Positions 8,515 to 16,206 are shown, counted from the first letter of the stretch. The stretch: DNA of 64,000 bases from Trinickia dabaoshanensis (GCF_002879885.1 NZ_PNYA01000038.1:1-64000), one strand, 5' to 3'. The notes: a model not told the origin generated them from the sequence alone. Translations and numbers: made by a program.

Positions 8515-8696
8515 ACCCGCGCGTATCGATCGATAAGAACGCGACGTGCCGGAGCCGGAAAGGGCTTCGGCCGTCGCGTTTTGCTTAGGTGGGTACGCTT
8601 GCTCACCGGCGCGCTCGCAAGCCGTCAACTAAGCGCCGAAGTTTTGACCATCATGGCGATGGCGATGACGGGTGCGAACACGGCGAAGCCTTGCTG
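8435..8696 (+). repeat. Left copy of a long direct repeat flanking an inserted block
   Basis: Bases 8435-8592 align without gaps to 11413-11570 with four differences in 158 (by eye): the end of the c4 cytochrome gene, its stop, and the terminator. After a short indel the similarity continues, weaker, through 8696 into the 3' end of a tauE-like gene (compare 11581-11675). The repeat brackets about 2.7 kb of unrelated genes. Confidence 0.85.
8538..8584 (+). terminator. Terminator of the oxidase operon (left copy)
   Basis: The stem AACGCGACG (8538-8546) pairs with CGTCGCGTT (8572-8580). An inner GGAGCCG / CTTCGGCC region can extend it, and TTTT follows. A second copy with one base difference lies at 11516-11562. 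Confidence 0.8.
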
Positions 8697-8840
8697 AAAT
8701 CCCCCGCCCACGCCCAGCGGCCCCCGACAACGGCCCCGTCACTGCGCCCAGGAACGTCAGCGTGCGGGCGTACGGCAACACGAGCGCGAATGACGGCAGC
8801 AGCGGCGAGATGCCACCGCGACGGCAAGTTGCAGTCGCAT
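8624..8840 (-). pseudogene. Decayed remnant of a TauE/SafE sulfite-exporter gene
   Basis: Read leftward, 8624-8690 encodes FAPVIAIAMMVKTSALS and a stop, nearly the C-terminus of the intact TauE gene at 11593-12411 (ending AIAMMVKASALI). From about 8698 to 8777 it resembles the intact gene's bases 11884-11964, so some 200 bases between them have been deleted. Further short matches follow to about 8810 before similarity is lost. No open frame survives. With the terminator this accounts for the gene-free stretch 8515-8842. Confidence 0.75.
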
Positions 8841-8842
8841 GC

Positions 8843-9793
8843 TCATGCTTGCGCCGTGAGAGTCAACGAACGGCCCAACGCGCGGCCTGCAAGCTCGAAC
8901 AAACGATGGGCTCCGGGTGTCACGCCCAGCATGTGGATGCAGCCATGCACCATGCCGTCCAGACGATGACACTCCGTGGCGACGCCAGCCGCGCGGAGAC
9001 GAAGGGCATAGGCTTCACCCTCATCACGAAGCGGGTCGTATTCGCAAACCAGGATCGTGGCGGAAGGGAGGTTTGACAGACTTACCGCTTTGAGTGGGGA
9101 CGCCCACTGCGAGTCACCATCCGCCTTGTCGTTCAGATAGGCGGACCAGCAGAACTCCATCGTACTGCGGGTCAGGAAGTAGCCCGCGGCAAACTCGCGA
9201 TAGGACGTTGACGACATCGCCGAATCCAGGGGCGGATACAGCAGCAGTTGGTGCGCAATGGCCGGGCCTCCCGCGTCATCCCGCGCACGCAACGTCGCAG
9301 CGGCAGCCAGGTTGGCCCCTGAGCTATCGCCACCCGCCACCAGGCGCGTGCGGTCGATCCCCAACTCGTCCGCATGACTCACGGCCCAGCACAAGGCTGT
9401 GTAGTAGTCGTCCAGGGGAACCGGAAACTTGTTTTCGGGTGCCAGTCGATAGTCAACTGACAAGACGACACAGCCCGTGGCGTGAGCCAACGCCCTGCAA
9501 GGGTTGTCGTACAGATCGAGCGAGCATCGGAACCAACCGCCGCCATGCGCGTAGACGATGGCTGGCAAGGGCACGCAATTTGACGTGACCGGCGTATAGG
9601 CGCGAATCCGGATCGGATGGCCGTCGCTGCTCGGAACGCTATATGTTCGAACGTCGGCGATGGATTCCAGCGGGCCATGCAAGCGCCGCAATTGCACTTC
9701 GCCGGCGGTACGGAGGGCGTCCAGTGAGGCAGTGGGCCCGCCCACGGACGGAAGTTTGGCGAGAAAGCCGGCGATGAGTGGATCGAGCGCCAT
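8843..9793 (-). CDS. Alpha/beta hydrolase, hormone-sensitive-lipase (HSL) family esterase
   Basis: The 316-residue product has the oxyanion-hole motif HGGGW at 83-87 and nucleophile motif GDSSGAN around Ser158. DYRLAPE lies at 114-120, an acid in CEYDPLRDEGEAYA, and the catalytic His in MVHGC near the end. This is the HSL (family IV) esterase layout, with a cap formed by the N-terminal helices. No signal peptide, so cytoplasmic. It begins two bases after the stop of the small CMD-like gene, suggesting one leftward operon under the palindromic operator at 10042-10083. It lies in the inserted block. Substrate is unknown; short acyl esters are usual for the family. Confidence 0.88.
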   Translation of the reverse strand: MALDPLIAGFLAKLPSVGGPTASLDALRTAGEVQLRRLHGPLESIADVRTYSVPSSDGHPIRIRAYTPVTSNCVPLPAIVYAHGGGWFRCSLDLYDNPCRALAHATGCVVLSVDYRLAPENKFPVPLDDYYTALCWAVSHADELGIDRTRLVAGGDSSGANLAAAATLRARDDAGGPAIAHQLLLYPPLDSAMSSTSYREFAAGYFLTRSTMEFCWSAYLNDKADGDSQWASPLKAVSLSNLPSATILVCEYDPLRDEGEAYALRLRAAGVATECHRLDGMVHGCIHMLGVTPGAHRLFELAGRALGRSLTLTAQA

Positions 9794-9795
9794 GC

Positions 9796-10026
9796 TCAGG
9801 CCCCCGGTTCAGTAGAAGCCACGGAGGCAAACACATCCTTGGCTGTTTGGATTGCCAGCAAAGCCGCCGGAATCCCGGCGGTAAAGCCGACTCGAATGAA
9901 AGTCTCAACGATGGCCCCTCGGGTGAGCCCTAAGCGCAGGGCTGCTCCGACATGCAGTCGCGATGGATCAAAGCGGCTGCCAACCGGAGGTGCCGAAGGA
10001 TGTTCAGAAAATAAATTTAGGGACAT
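9796..10026 (-). CDS. Carboxymuconolactone decarboxylase-like protein, N-terminally truncated
   Basis: The 76-residue product's C-terminal half (LHVGAALRLGLTRGAIVETF, then GFTAGIPAALLAIQTAKDVF) is the closing helical pair of CMD-family proteins (AhpD / PcaC-like), which normally have about 110-130 residues. The N-terminal part with the CXXC/His active site is missing; the first 20 residues (NLFSEHPSAPPVG) look unrelated. Still, GGAGCGC precedes the ATG at 10026 and the stop is spaced for coupling to the hydrolase. It may be a translated remnant that keeps the operon leader, or a gene in decay. Type left as CDS because it is uninterrupted. Confidence 0.6.
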   Translation of the reverse strand: MSLNLFSEHPSAPPVGSRFDPSRLHVGAALRLGLTRGAIVETFIRVGFTAGIPAALLAIQTAKDVFASVASTEPGA

Positions 10027-10041
10027 GCTGCGCTCCATAAG

Positions 10042-10083
10042 CTGCACAGTACAGTGCATATATTATTGCACTGTACTGTGCAG
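10042..10083. promoter_or_regulatory. Long perfect palindrome, probable TetR-family operator
   Basis: CTGCACAGTACAGTGCA (10042-10058) and its exact reverse complement (10067-10083) flank the AT-only spacer TATATTAT. The palindrome ends 16 bases before the CMD-like start codon, and read leftward the spacer gives ATAATATA, a good -10. A repressor bound here would block the leftward promoter. The TetR gene starts 280 bases to the right, facing away; it is the obvious candidate. The rest of 10027-10363 holds no gene. Confidence 0.75.
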
Positions 10084-10363
10084 TGCAATCGTCGTCAATG
10101 GGCGTCGAGTTTGAAGAAGATCGTTGCTCCAACTCCCGCGCTTCGTGTGCGTTTGGATTTGTGTGTCTTCAGCTATTCCTTGTCGCGGGTGATACGTCCT
10201 CGCTGGTGATTGCGCTAGGAGTGAACCTGCTCGACTGTGGCAGTCAGGCGCGCACTTTCCACCCAGATTCCGTAGCGCGCGCCTGAAGTAGCGCCGTAGC
10301 CGGCCAGGTAGCGCAGTCGGCCACGTACAATGGGGCGTCATCTCGATTCTGGCACCTGACATT

Positions 10364-11077
10364 GTGAGAAAGAACACCGTTCCGACTTCCGAAAGCGAAA
10401 GTGAAAGCGCATCCTCCACGCCAGCAAGTAAGACCGCCACGTCCATCCGCCGTGCCACACGCCGGCCGCGCGGTGCAGCGTCGACTAAGCGCGACCAGAT
10501 ACTGGATGCCGCGACGCGTGTCTTTCTTCAGCATGGCTACGAAGGGACCAGCATGGACCGTGTTGCCGTTGAATCGGGCGCCGCACGCCGCACGCTGTAC
10601 AACCAGTTCGAGAGCAAGGAAGACCTGTTCGAAGCCATGACGGCGCGCATCTGGGCGAGCTTCCCAGTGTTCGATATCACGCGCGACGAAGAGTCGCTGC
10701 GCGACCCCAGAGTCGGCTTGACCCGACTTGGACGCGCCGTCTCGGATTTTTGGATTCCATCAGAGGCGATAGCCTTTCTGCGCATGGTGATCGCGGAGGG
10801 ACCACGTTTTCCGGCACTGACCAAAACGTTCTTCGAAAAAGGCAAGGCGCCAGCGATGGGCGCGGTGGCCGACTACCTCGAGGCGCTGGCCAAACGCAAG
10901 CTCATCACGGTCAAGAACCCGACCCTGGCCGCACGGCAATTTCTGGGGCTCATTGACGAACCGTTGCTTTGGGTACGTGTCGTTGGCCCAGAAGAGCGCT
11001 TCACGAAGCAGGAACGCGATCTTGTCGTGCAACAAGCCGTCGACATGTTCTTGAGCTTCTATCTTGCACGGGCTTAG
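10364..11077 (+). CDS. TetR/AcrR-family transcriptional regulator
   Basis: The 237-residue product has a Ser-rich charged leader (about 40 residues), then a canonical TetR HTH: RDQILDAATRVFLQHGYEGT, TSMDRVAVESGA and RRTLYNQFESKEDLFEA. A helical ligand-binding domain ends in FLSFYLARA. The annotated start is GTG 10364; no ATG precedes the HTH in frame, so the true start could be a later GTG. It is divergent from the CMD-like/hydrolase pair and probably represses it through the palindrome at 10042-10083. It has the AefR-like C-terminal domain pattern (ARQFLGLIDEPLLW). The inducer cannot be deduced. Confidence 0.88.
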   Translation: MRKNTVPTSESESESASSTPASKTATSIRRATRRPRGAASTKRDQILDAATRVFLQHGYEGTSMDRVAVESGAARRTLYNQFESKEDLFEAMTARIWASFPVFDITRDEESLRDPRVGLTRLGRAVSDFWIPSEAIAFLRMVIAEGPRFPALTKTFFEKGKAPAMGAVADYLEALAKRKLITVKNPTLAARQFLGLIDEPLLWVRVVGPEERFTKQERDLVVQQAVDMFLSFYLARA

Positions 11078-11412
11078 ACGTGTTGTTCGGCATCAGAAGG
11101 GGCGTGAATGTCCAAAACAGGACTTACCTGGTACCGCTTCTTAGCGGATCTGCGGGACAGCGCTCGGCGCCTTGTAGTCCATTGCGAGCCGACAGGCCGT
11201 CGCCGAACGAATCGAGCGCCCGCACGAACCAACGTTGCTCCTCGGGGATGCAACGGCTCAATCAAACTTCAGCCCACTGATGGCCTCGAGGTGCCGCAGG
11301 TTCGGAATCCACGCCGTGCCCTGATTCGGTAAGGTGCGAAGGCAGGCGCAAGATCGTGATCCACAAAAAGTGGAACACCGTTTGTGACACCTGTCGCATG
11401 AATCAAATGAAC
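11078..11412. other. Gene-free remnant between tetR and the right repeat copy
   Basis: No ORF here has a ribosome site or recognisable domain. Reading both strands gives only short frames interrupted by stops; one leftward frame holds about 44 codons ending AISGLKFD before a stop but matches nothing I recognise. It may be debris from a mobile element. No terminal inverted repeats were found at its edges. Confidence 0.4.
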
Positions 11413-11492
11413 AGCAGATACGCAACGTGGCCTGGCAGATGACGCCGGCCGAGATCGACGCGGCCGCGCGGTACTACTCGAGCCAGCCTTAG
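11413..11492 (+). pseudogene. Duplicated 3' tail of the oxidase-operon cytochrome c4 gene
   Basis: This segment repeats the last 26 codons and TAG stop of the 7726-8514 gene (QMTPAEIDAAARYYSSQP) with three base differences, but has no upstream coding sequence or start. It is a by-product of the duplication that flanks the inserted block. Confidence 0.8.
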
Positions 11493-11515
11493 ACCCGCGC
11501 GTATCGATCGATAAG

Positions 11516-11562
11516 AACGCGACGTGCCGGAGCCGGACAGGGCTTCGGCCGTCGCGTTTTGC
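11516..11562 (+). terminator. Terminator, duplicated copy
   Basis: Same AACGCGACG / CGTCGCGTT stem with TTTT as at 8538-8584, with one A-to-C change in the loop. It now stands after the cytochrome remnant, convergent with the tauE gene, and may terminate the leftward sulfide operon. Confidence 0.75.
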
Positions 11563-11592
11563 TTAGGTGGCTACGGTTGCGCTAGCAACCCG

Positions 11593-12411
11593 TCAAATCA
11601 GCGCCGAGGCTTTGACCATCATGGCGATGGCGATGACGCCGGCGAACACGGCGAAGCCTCGCTGAATATGGGCGCCGCTCAAGCGCCGCGCGACGAGGCG
11701 TCCGCTCAGCATGCCCGCGACGGCGCCGCCCGTGAACGGCAACGCGGCCGCCCACGCCATATGGCCGCTTACGCTCGATGCGACCACCCCCGACATCGAC
11801 ACGAGCGCGATCACGGCGAGCGACGTCGCGACGATGCCCTCCATCGGAATGTCGGAAATACGCCGTAGCGCCGGGACGATGACGAATCCCCCGCCCACGC
11901 CGAGCAATCCCGACAACAGCCCTGCTATCGCGCCCGAAAGCGTCAGCGCGCGGGCGCACGGCAACGTCCAGGCGAGCTTGCCGCGCACTTCGTCGATGCG
12001 ACAAGCGGCGCCGGGGTTGCGATCGGGCCGGTTCGGCTGCCGATGCGCGCGATGCTGCAGGAGCATGCGCGCGGCGACGTACAGCAGCACGAGCGCGAAC
12101 AGCAGCATGAGGGGCGCGTTGGGCACCCGGCGTGCGAGCCACAAGCCGAGCGGCGAGACGATCGCGCCGGCGCCCGCCATCAACGTGGCGGCCTTGTAGC
12201 GCACGCGCCCTTCCCGCAATGCGAGCAGCGCGCCCAGCGCGGCCGCGATGCCGACGGCCGCCAAGCCGATGGGCCCTGCCGTGGCGACATCGAGCTTGAG
12301 CCCGAACACGAGCAGCGGGACGGCGACGATGCCGCCGCCGGCGCCCGTCAAGGCGAGAATGACGCCGACGAGCGCCCCGAGCGCGGCGCTGATTAGAAAT
12401 GGTTCGGTCAT
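11593..12411 (-). CDS. TauE/SafE-family sulfite exporter
   Basis: The product has 272 residues and about 8 membrane helices in two repeated halves, each starting with a Gly-rich re-entrant motif: LTGAGGGIVAVPLLVF near the N-terminus and LLGVGGGFVIVPALR in the middle. This duplicated GXGGG pattern is diagnostic of TauE/SafE permeases, which export sulfite, thiosulfate-like or other organosulfur anions. The start at 12411 lies 16 bases after the upstream gene. It closes the leftward sulfide-oxidation operon and would remove the sulfite made by persulfide oxidation. A decayed relative lies at 8624-8840. Confidence 0.88.
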   Translation of the reverse strand: MTEPFLISAALGALVGVILALTGAGGGIVAVPLLVFGLKLDVATAGPIGLAAVGIAAALGALLALREGRVRYKAATLMAGAGAIVSPLGLWLARRVPNAPLMLLFALVLLYVAARMLLQHRAHRQPNRPDRNPGAACRIDEVRGKLAWTLPCARALTLSGAIAGLLSGLLGVGGGFVIVPALRRISDIPMEGIVATSLAVIALVSMSGVVASSVSGHMAWAAALPFTGGAVAGMLSGRLVARRLSGAHIQRGFAVFAGVIAIAMMVKASALI

Positions 12412-12427
12412 GGTCGGGAGCGAGTCG

Positions 12428-14026
12428 TCAAACCGTCGTGTTCGTGAGCCATTCGCGAGCTTTGAGCATGCCGTTCCAATAGAACCACGGCAGCAGCTTC
12501 GCCTTGAGCACCCAGCCGAGACTGCTGGGCCGAGTGGGATCGAGCGGGAACGTGGGCAAAAGCTTGCCGCCATAGCCGAACTCCGCGAGCACGACCTTGC
12601 CCCGCTCGACCGTCAGCGGGCAGGCGCCGTAGCCGTCATAGCGGCGCGGCATCGGCAGACCCGCGCGCATGGCGAGCAAGTTCTCCGCGACGACGACCGC
12701 TTGTTTGCGTGCGGCGGCGGCCGTCTTGGCGTTCGGCGCCGAGCAGACATCGCCGAGCGCGAACACGTTCGGGTAGCGCGGATGCTGCAACGTGGCGTGA
12801 TCGACTTCGCACCAACCCGCGGCATCGGCGAGTTGACTGTCGCGAATGAAGTCGGGGGCGACCTGCGGGGGCACGACGTGAATCATCTCGAACGGCTTGG
12901 CGACGCGCGAGACGATGCCGTCGGCGTTCGTCACGTCGAAATGGGCCACCTTCCCGGGCCCGTCCACCGCGACGAGGTTCGAGCTGAACGCAAGGTTCGC
13001 CCTGTAGCGCGTGACGTATTTCATCAGCGGCGGCACGAACGCTGCAACGCCGAACAAGACGGCGCCGGCTGTGTTGAATTCGACGTTGATGCGATTGAGC
13101 ACGCCTGAGCGTCGCCAGTGATCGCACGCGAGATACATCGCTTTTTGCGGCGCGCCCGCACACTTGATCGGCATGGCCGGTTGCGTGAACAACGCCGATC
13201 CGCTTTGCATGGAACGCACGAGTTCCCACGTGTACGGCGCCAGGTCGTAGCGATAATTCGACGTCACCCCATACTTGCCGAGCGCTTGCTCGAGGCCTTC
13301 GATGCGCTCCCAGGCGAGGCGCAGCCCCGGCGCGACGATGAGATCGCGATACGGCAGGGTCTGACCGTTATCGAGCCGCACTCGATTTTCGTCGGGCTCG
13401 ATGCGCGTCACGGCGGAGCGAATCCACGTGACGCCCTTCGGCAGCACCTCGCTCATCGGGCGGCGCGTTCGGCGGGCATCGAACAGCCCGCCGCCGACGA
13501 GCGTCCAAGCCGGCTGGTAATCGTGCGTGTCGCGCGGATCGACGACGGCGATCTTCAAGCCGCTTTGCCGGCGCAGCAAGCTCGCGGTGACGGCGATGCC
13601 GGCCGACCCGCCGCCGATCACGACGATGTCGAACGAGCTGTCCCACGTGCACGCGGGCGCGACCGTCGGGGCGGCTTGCACCGGCTCGGCGGTATGGGCC
13701 AACCGATACAAGGCGGCCGACCGGTTGCCCGTGCGGCAATAGGCGAGGATTGGCTTGGGCAGCGTTTGCAAGAGGCGGCCGAATGCTTGCGCTTGCCCGG
13801 GGGCGATCCGGCCCGGTTCGACGGGAAGGAACGCGAACTCGATGCCGGCGGCCTTGGCGGCTTCGCGTATGGCTTCGGAGGTGGGCTGCCCGGGGCCGCC
13901 TTCCCCATCGGGTCGATTGCAGATCACGGAGCGGAAGCCCGCGGCGGCAATCGCGGCGAAGTCCTCGGTGGCGATTTGGCCGCTCGTCGAGAAGGTTGGA
14001 TCGTGCCGCACGAATTGTGTCCCCAT
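12428..14026 (-). CDS. Fusion: phosphatase-like (DUF442/Blh) domain + sulfide:quinone oxidoreductase-like flavoprotein
   Basis: The product has 532 residues. Residues 1-115 form a DUF442 / beta-lactamase-hydrolase-like domain with a CX5R phosphatase loop (C97 in YCRTGNRS). After a linker, residues about 132-532 form a FAD/NAD(P) oxidoreductase: the Rossmann motif VVIGGGSAGI starts near 135, and YQPAWTLVGGG, KCAGAPQKAMYL and NVFALGDVCSAPNAKTAAAA follow, as in the SQOR type of sulfide quinone oxidoreductase. The Cys in KCAG and GDVC are candidates for the persulfide-carrying pair. It is membrane associated by family, passing sulfide electrons to quinone. GGGAG precedes ATG 14026. The N-terminal domain may act on the persulfide product as a sulfurtransferase rather than a phosphatase. 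Confidence 0.9.
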   Translation of the reverse strand: MGTQFVRHDPTFSTSGQIATEDFAAIAAAGFRSVICNRPDGEGGPGQPTSEAIREAAKAAGIEFAFLPVEPGRIAPGQAQAFGRLLQTLPKPILAYCRTGNRSAALYRLAHTAEPVQAAPTVAPACTWDSSFDIVVIGGGSAGIAVTASLLRRQSGLKIAVVDPRDTHDYQPAWTLVGGGLFDARRTRRPMSEVLPKGVTWIRSAVTRIEPDENRVRLDNGQTLPYRDLIVAPGLRLAWERIEGLEQALGKYGVTSNYRYDLAPYTWELVRSMQSGSALFTQPAMPIKCAGAPQKAMYLACDHWRRSGVLNRINVEFNTAGAVLFGVAAFVPPLMKYVTRYRANLAFSSNLVAVDGPGKVAHFDVTNADGIVSRVAKPFEMIHVVPPQVAPDFIRDSQLADAAGWCEVDHATLQHPRYPNVFALGDVCSAPNAKTAAAARKQAVVVAENLLAMRAGLPMPRRYDGYGACPLTVERGKVVLAEFGYGGKLLPTFPLDPTRPSSLGWVLKAKLLPWFYWNGMLKAREWLTNTTV

Positions 14027-14042
14027 CTGCGATATCTCCCAA

Positions 14043-14468
14043 TCAGGTGCGCGCGGCGGTGCGCCGCGTGAGAAACGAATGAAGCGCCATGCCCGCGAGC
14101 ATCGCGAGCACGAAAAGCCAAGCCTTCGATTGGCCGCTCGATGCCGCGACGAGCGCGGGGCCCGGGCAGAAGCCCGCGAGCCCCCAGCCGATGCCGAACA
14201 TCGCGCTGCCGACGATGAGCGGCCGATCGAGACCGGTTGCGCTCGGCCAGGACATCGGCGCGCCGAGCAGGCTCCGGCTTCGGCGGCGAGCGATCGCGAA
14301 CGCGATGGCCCCGATGGCAACGGCACCACCCATCACGAAGGCGAGCGAAGGGTCCCACCGGCCGGTGAGATCGAGAAAGCCGAGTACTTTCGCGGGGTCG
14401 GCCATGTGCGAGACGATGAGCCCGAGACCGAACAGCAAACCGGCGGCGAGCGCGGATAGAGCGAGCAT
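14043..14468 (-). CDS. YeeE/YedE-family (DUF6691-type) membrane protein, second half
   Basis: The 141-residue product has four membrane helices, with MADPAKVLGFLDL and GWGLAGFCPGPAL as the characteristic motifs of the YedE-type thiosulfate/sulfur-transport fold. Its conserved Cys (FCPGP) is thought to relay sulfur through the pore. It lies one base before the companion YeeE gene, so the two short proteins probably assemble as two halves of one YeeE-like transporter. Followed 16 bases later by the PTP-SQR fusion. Confidence 0.87.
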   Translation of the reverse strand: MLALSALAAGLLFGLGLIVSHMADPAKVLGFLDLTGRWDPSLAFVMGGAVAIGAIAFAIARRRSRSLLGAPMSWPSATGLDRPLIVGSAMFGIGWGLAGFCPGPALVAASSGQSKAWLFVLAMLAGMALHSFLTRRTAART

Positions 14469-14469
14469 G

Positions 14470-14895
14470 TTAGAGGTGCTTGAGGATCAAAACGGTTAGG
14501 AATCCGAACGACATGAAGGTGGCCGTCGCAGCGAACGATCGCTTGGAGGTGCGGGAGATGCCGCACACACCGTGGCCGCTCGTGCAGCCGGATCCGTACC
14601 GGGTGCCGAAGCCGACCAGCAGCCCGGCCGCAATGAGCGTGGGGTTCGATGCGGCCACGGTAATTTCGGGCATGGGCTCGAGCGCTCGCCATAGCCAAGG
14701 CGCGGCCGCCAATCCGACGATGAAGGCCAGCGGCGAGGCGTGATCGACGGTGGCCCTATCGATCAGCCGCCCGAGCATGCCGCTGATGCCGGCGATGCGC
14801 CCGTTCAACAGCATATAAAGGGCCGCGGCGACGCCGATCATGAGCCCGCCCGCCAAGGCCGATGCGGGCGTGAAGTGCAACATATCGAGAGTCAT
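14470..14895 (-). CDS. YeeE/YedE-family membrane protein, first half
   Basis: The 141-residue product has about four membrane helices, with LNGRIAGISGMLG and FGTRYGSGCTSGHGVCGIS. The conserved Cys and the GSGCTSGHGVCG loop are the signature of the first half of YeeE/YedE sulfur-compound transporters. The start at 14895 overlaps the stop of the ArsR regulator (ATGA); an earlier in-frame ATG lies inside that regulator gene and is less likely. In BigR operons such pairs are thought to move sulfur compounds across the inner membrane. Confidence 0.87.
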   Translation of the reverse strand: MTLDMLHFTPASALAGGLMIGVAAALYMLLNGRIAGISGMLGRLIDRATVDHASPLAFIVGLAAAPWLWRALEPMPEITVAASNPTLIAAGLLVGFGTRYGSGCTSGHGVCGISRTSKRSFAATATFMSFGFLTVLILKHL

Positions 14896-15227
14896 GCGTT
14901 CTTGCCTTGGGCCTTGCCGCAAAAGAGTTCGGACAGCGTCTGCATGACGCGCACGACTTCATGGCTGGCCAGGCTGTAGTAGATGTACTTGCCCTCGCGC
15001 CGCGCGGCGACGAGCCCTTCCTCGCGCAGCACGCCGAGATGCTGCGACAGGCTCGGCTGACGCAGCCCGACGCGCGCTTCGAGTTCGCCGACGTTTTGTT
15101 CGCCGGCCGTCAATTGGCACAGCAGCATCAAGCGATCCTCGTGCGCCATCGCCTTGAGCAGAGCGCAACATTGCGCCGCGGATTCGCGCAACGCTTCCGA
15201 GTTTTGTGGACTAAGCTGGTCTTGCAT
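14892..15227 (-). CDS. bigR: ArsR-family regulator of the BigR/SqrR persulfide-sensing type
   Basis: The 111-residue winged-helix protein has the recognition helix in LRQPSLSQHLGVLREEGLV and wing in RREGKYIYYSL. It lacks the usual metal-site Cys pair; instead C37 (LMLLCQLT) and C103 (ELFCGK) match the two thiols of SqrR/BigR, which form a polysulfide bridge on exposure to sulfide and release DNA. It heads the leftward operon YeeE-YeeE-SQR-TauE and is divergent from the persulfide dioxygenase, with AT-rich palindromic sequence between. The sensor role is inferred from the Cys pair and the neighbourhood. Confidence 0.85.
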   Translation of the reverse strand: MQDQLSPQNSEALRESAAQCCALLKAMAHEDRLMLLCQLTAGEQNVGELEARVGLRQPSLSQHLGVLREEGLVAARREGKYIYYSLASHEVVRVMQTLSELFCGKAQGKNA

Positions 15228-15261
15228 CTATGTCGCACCCTGTCTAACAATATGTTGACCG

Positions 15262-15285
15262 ACATTATATGAATGTATATATTGT
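15262..15285. promoter_or_regulatory. AT-rich palindrome, likely BigR operator
   Basis: ACATTATAT (15262-15270) and ATATATTGT (15277-15285) form an inverted repeat with one mismatch around GAATGT. It lies in the 91-base divergent promoter region between the ArsR regulator and the metallo-hydrolase, the only strongly AT-rich stretch nearby, so one repressor dimer could control both directions. Confidence 0.65.
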
Positions 15286-15318
15286 AGTGCAACATCATAT
15301 TTGAGCTGGAGCGTAACG

Positions 15319-16179
15319 ATGCATCCCTGCGTAGAGCCCTTCTTCGATACCGCGACCTCGACCTTCACCTATGTCGTCCACGCCGGCGATGGAACGTCGG
15401 CCGCGATCATCGATTCGGTCTTGGATTACGACCCGAAGTCGGGCCGAACCTCGACGCAATCGGCCGACCGGGTGATCGCCTTCGTGCGCGAGCATGGTTT
15501 GCAGGTTCAGTGGGTGCTCGAAACGCATGCGCATGCCGATCACCTGTCCGCCGCGCAGTATTTGAAGGCTCGGGTCGGCGGCCAAATCGGCATCGGCGAG
15601 CAGATCCGCACCGTTCAGCACGCGTTCAAGGGCGTGTTCAACCTAGGCGCGGACGTGGCCGAGGACGGCGCGCAGTTCGACCATCTCTTTGCCGACGGCG
15701 AAGCGTTTCCGATCGGTGCGTTGGACGCGCGCGCGATTCACGTGCCCGGCCATACGCCGGCCGATATGGCCTATCAAGTGGGCGATGCGGTATTCGTCGG
15801 CGATACGCTGTTCATGCCCGACGTCGGCTCGGCGCGCTGCGATTTTCCGGGTGGCGATGCGCATCAGCTGTACCGCTCGGTGCAAAAGCTGTTATCGCTG
15901 CCCGCGGATACGCGCTTGTTCATGTGCCACGACTATCCGCCCGCATCGCGCGAGCCGCGATGCCAAACCACGGTGGAAGAAGAGCGCCGCGAAAACGTTC
16001 ATCTGCACGAAGGAATATCGGAGAACGAGTTCGTCGACATGCGCCTCGCGCGCGACCGCACGCTCTCGATGCCCGTGCTCATCTTGCCCGCCGTGCAGGT
16101 GAATATCCGCGCCGGCGACATGCCGCCGCCCGAAGCGAACGGCGTGCGCTATCTGAAGATTCCGCTGAACGCGCTTTGA
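15319..16179 (+). CDS. Metallo-beta-lactamase-fold persulfide dioxygenase (ETHE1/Blh-like)
   Basis: The 286-residue product has the metal motif THAHADH (H70, H72, D74, H75), further ligand motifs HVPGHTPADMAY and GDTLFMPDVGSARCDFPGG, and CHDY. The GSARCDFPGG sequence after the Asp ligand is characteristic of the persulfide dioxygenase / ETHE1-like branch rather than glyoxalase II. It would oxidise glutathione persulfide made by the SQR to sulfite, which TauE can export. ATG 15319 has GGAG seven bases upstream; the open frame begins earlier at a TTG with no ribosome site. It is divergent from bigR. Confidence 0.87.
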   Translation: MHPCVEPFFDTATSTFTYVVHAGDGTSAAIIDSVLDYDPKSGRTSTQSADRVIAFVREHGLQVQWVLETHAHADHLSAAQYLKARVGGQIGIGEQIRTVQHAFKGVFNLGADVAEDGAQFDHLFADGEAFPIGALDARAIHVPGHTPADMAYQVGDAVFVGDTLFMPDVGSARCDFPGGDAHQLYRSVQKLLSLPADTRLFMCHDYPPASREPRCQTTVEEERRENVHLHEGISENEFVDMRLARDRTLSMPVLILPAVQVNIRAGDMPPPEANGVRYLKIPLNAL

Positions 16180-16206
16180 TGCGTGCCGCGTCCGGTCCGT
16201 GCCGCG

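Larger units (their letters stand above)
11413..11675 (+). repeat. Right copy of the direct repeat flanking the inserted block
   Basis: Partner of 8435-8696. Here the repeat runs smoothly into the intact tauE gene, so the right side keeps the ancestral order terminator - tauE, while the left copy runs into a deleted tauE remnant. Confidence 0.85.

Noticed and set aside
8435-11675. IS element or integrative element as cause of the duplication
   Set aside because: No transposase or integrase gene and no short terminal inverted repeats at the ends; the duplicated segment is host-gene sequence.
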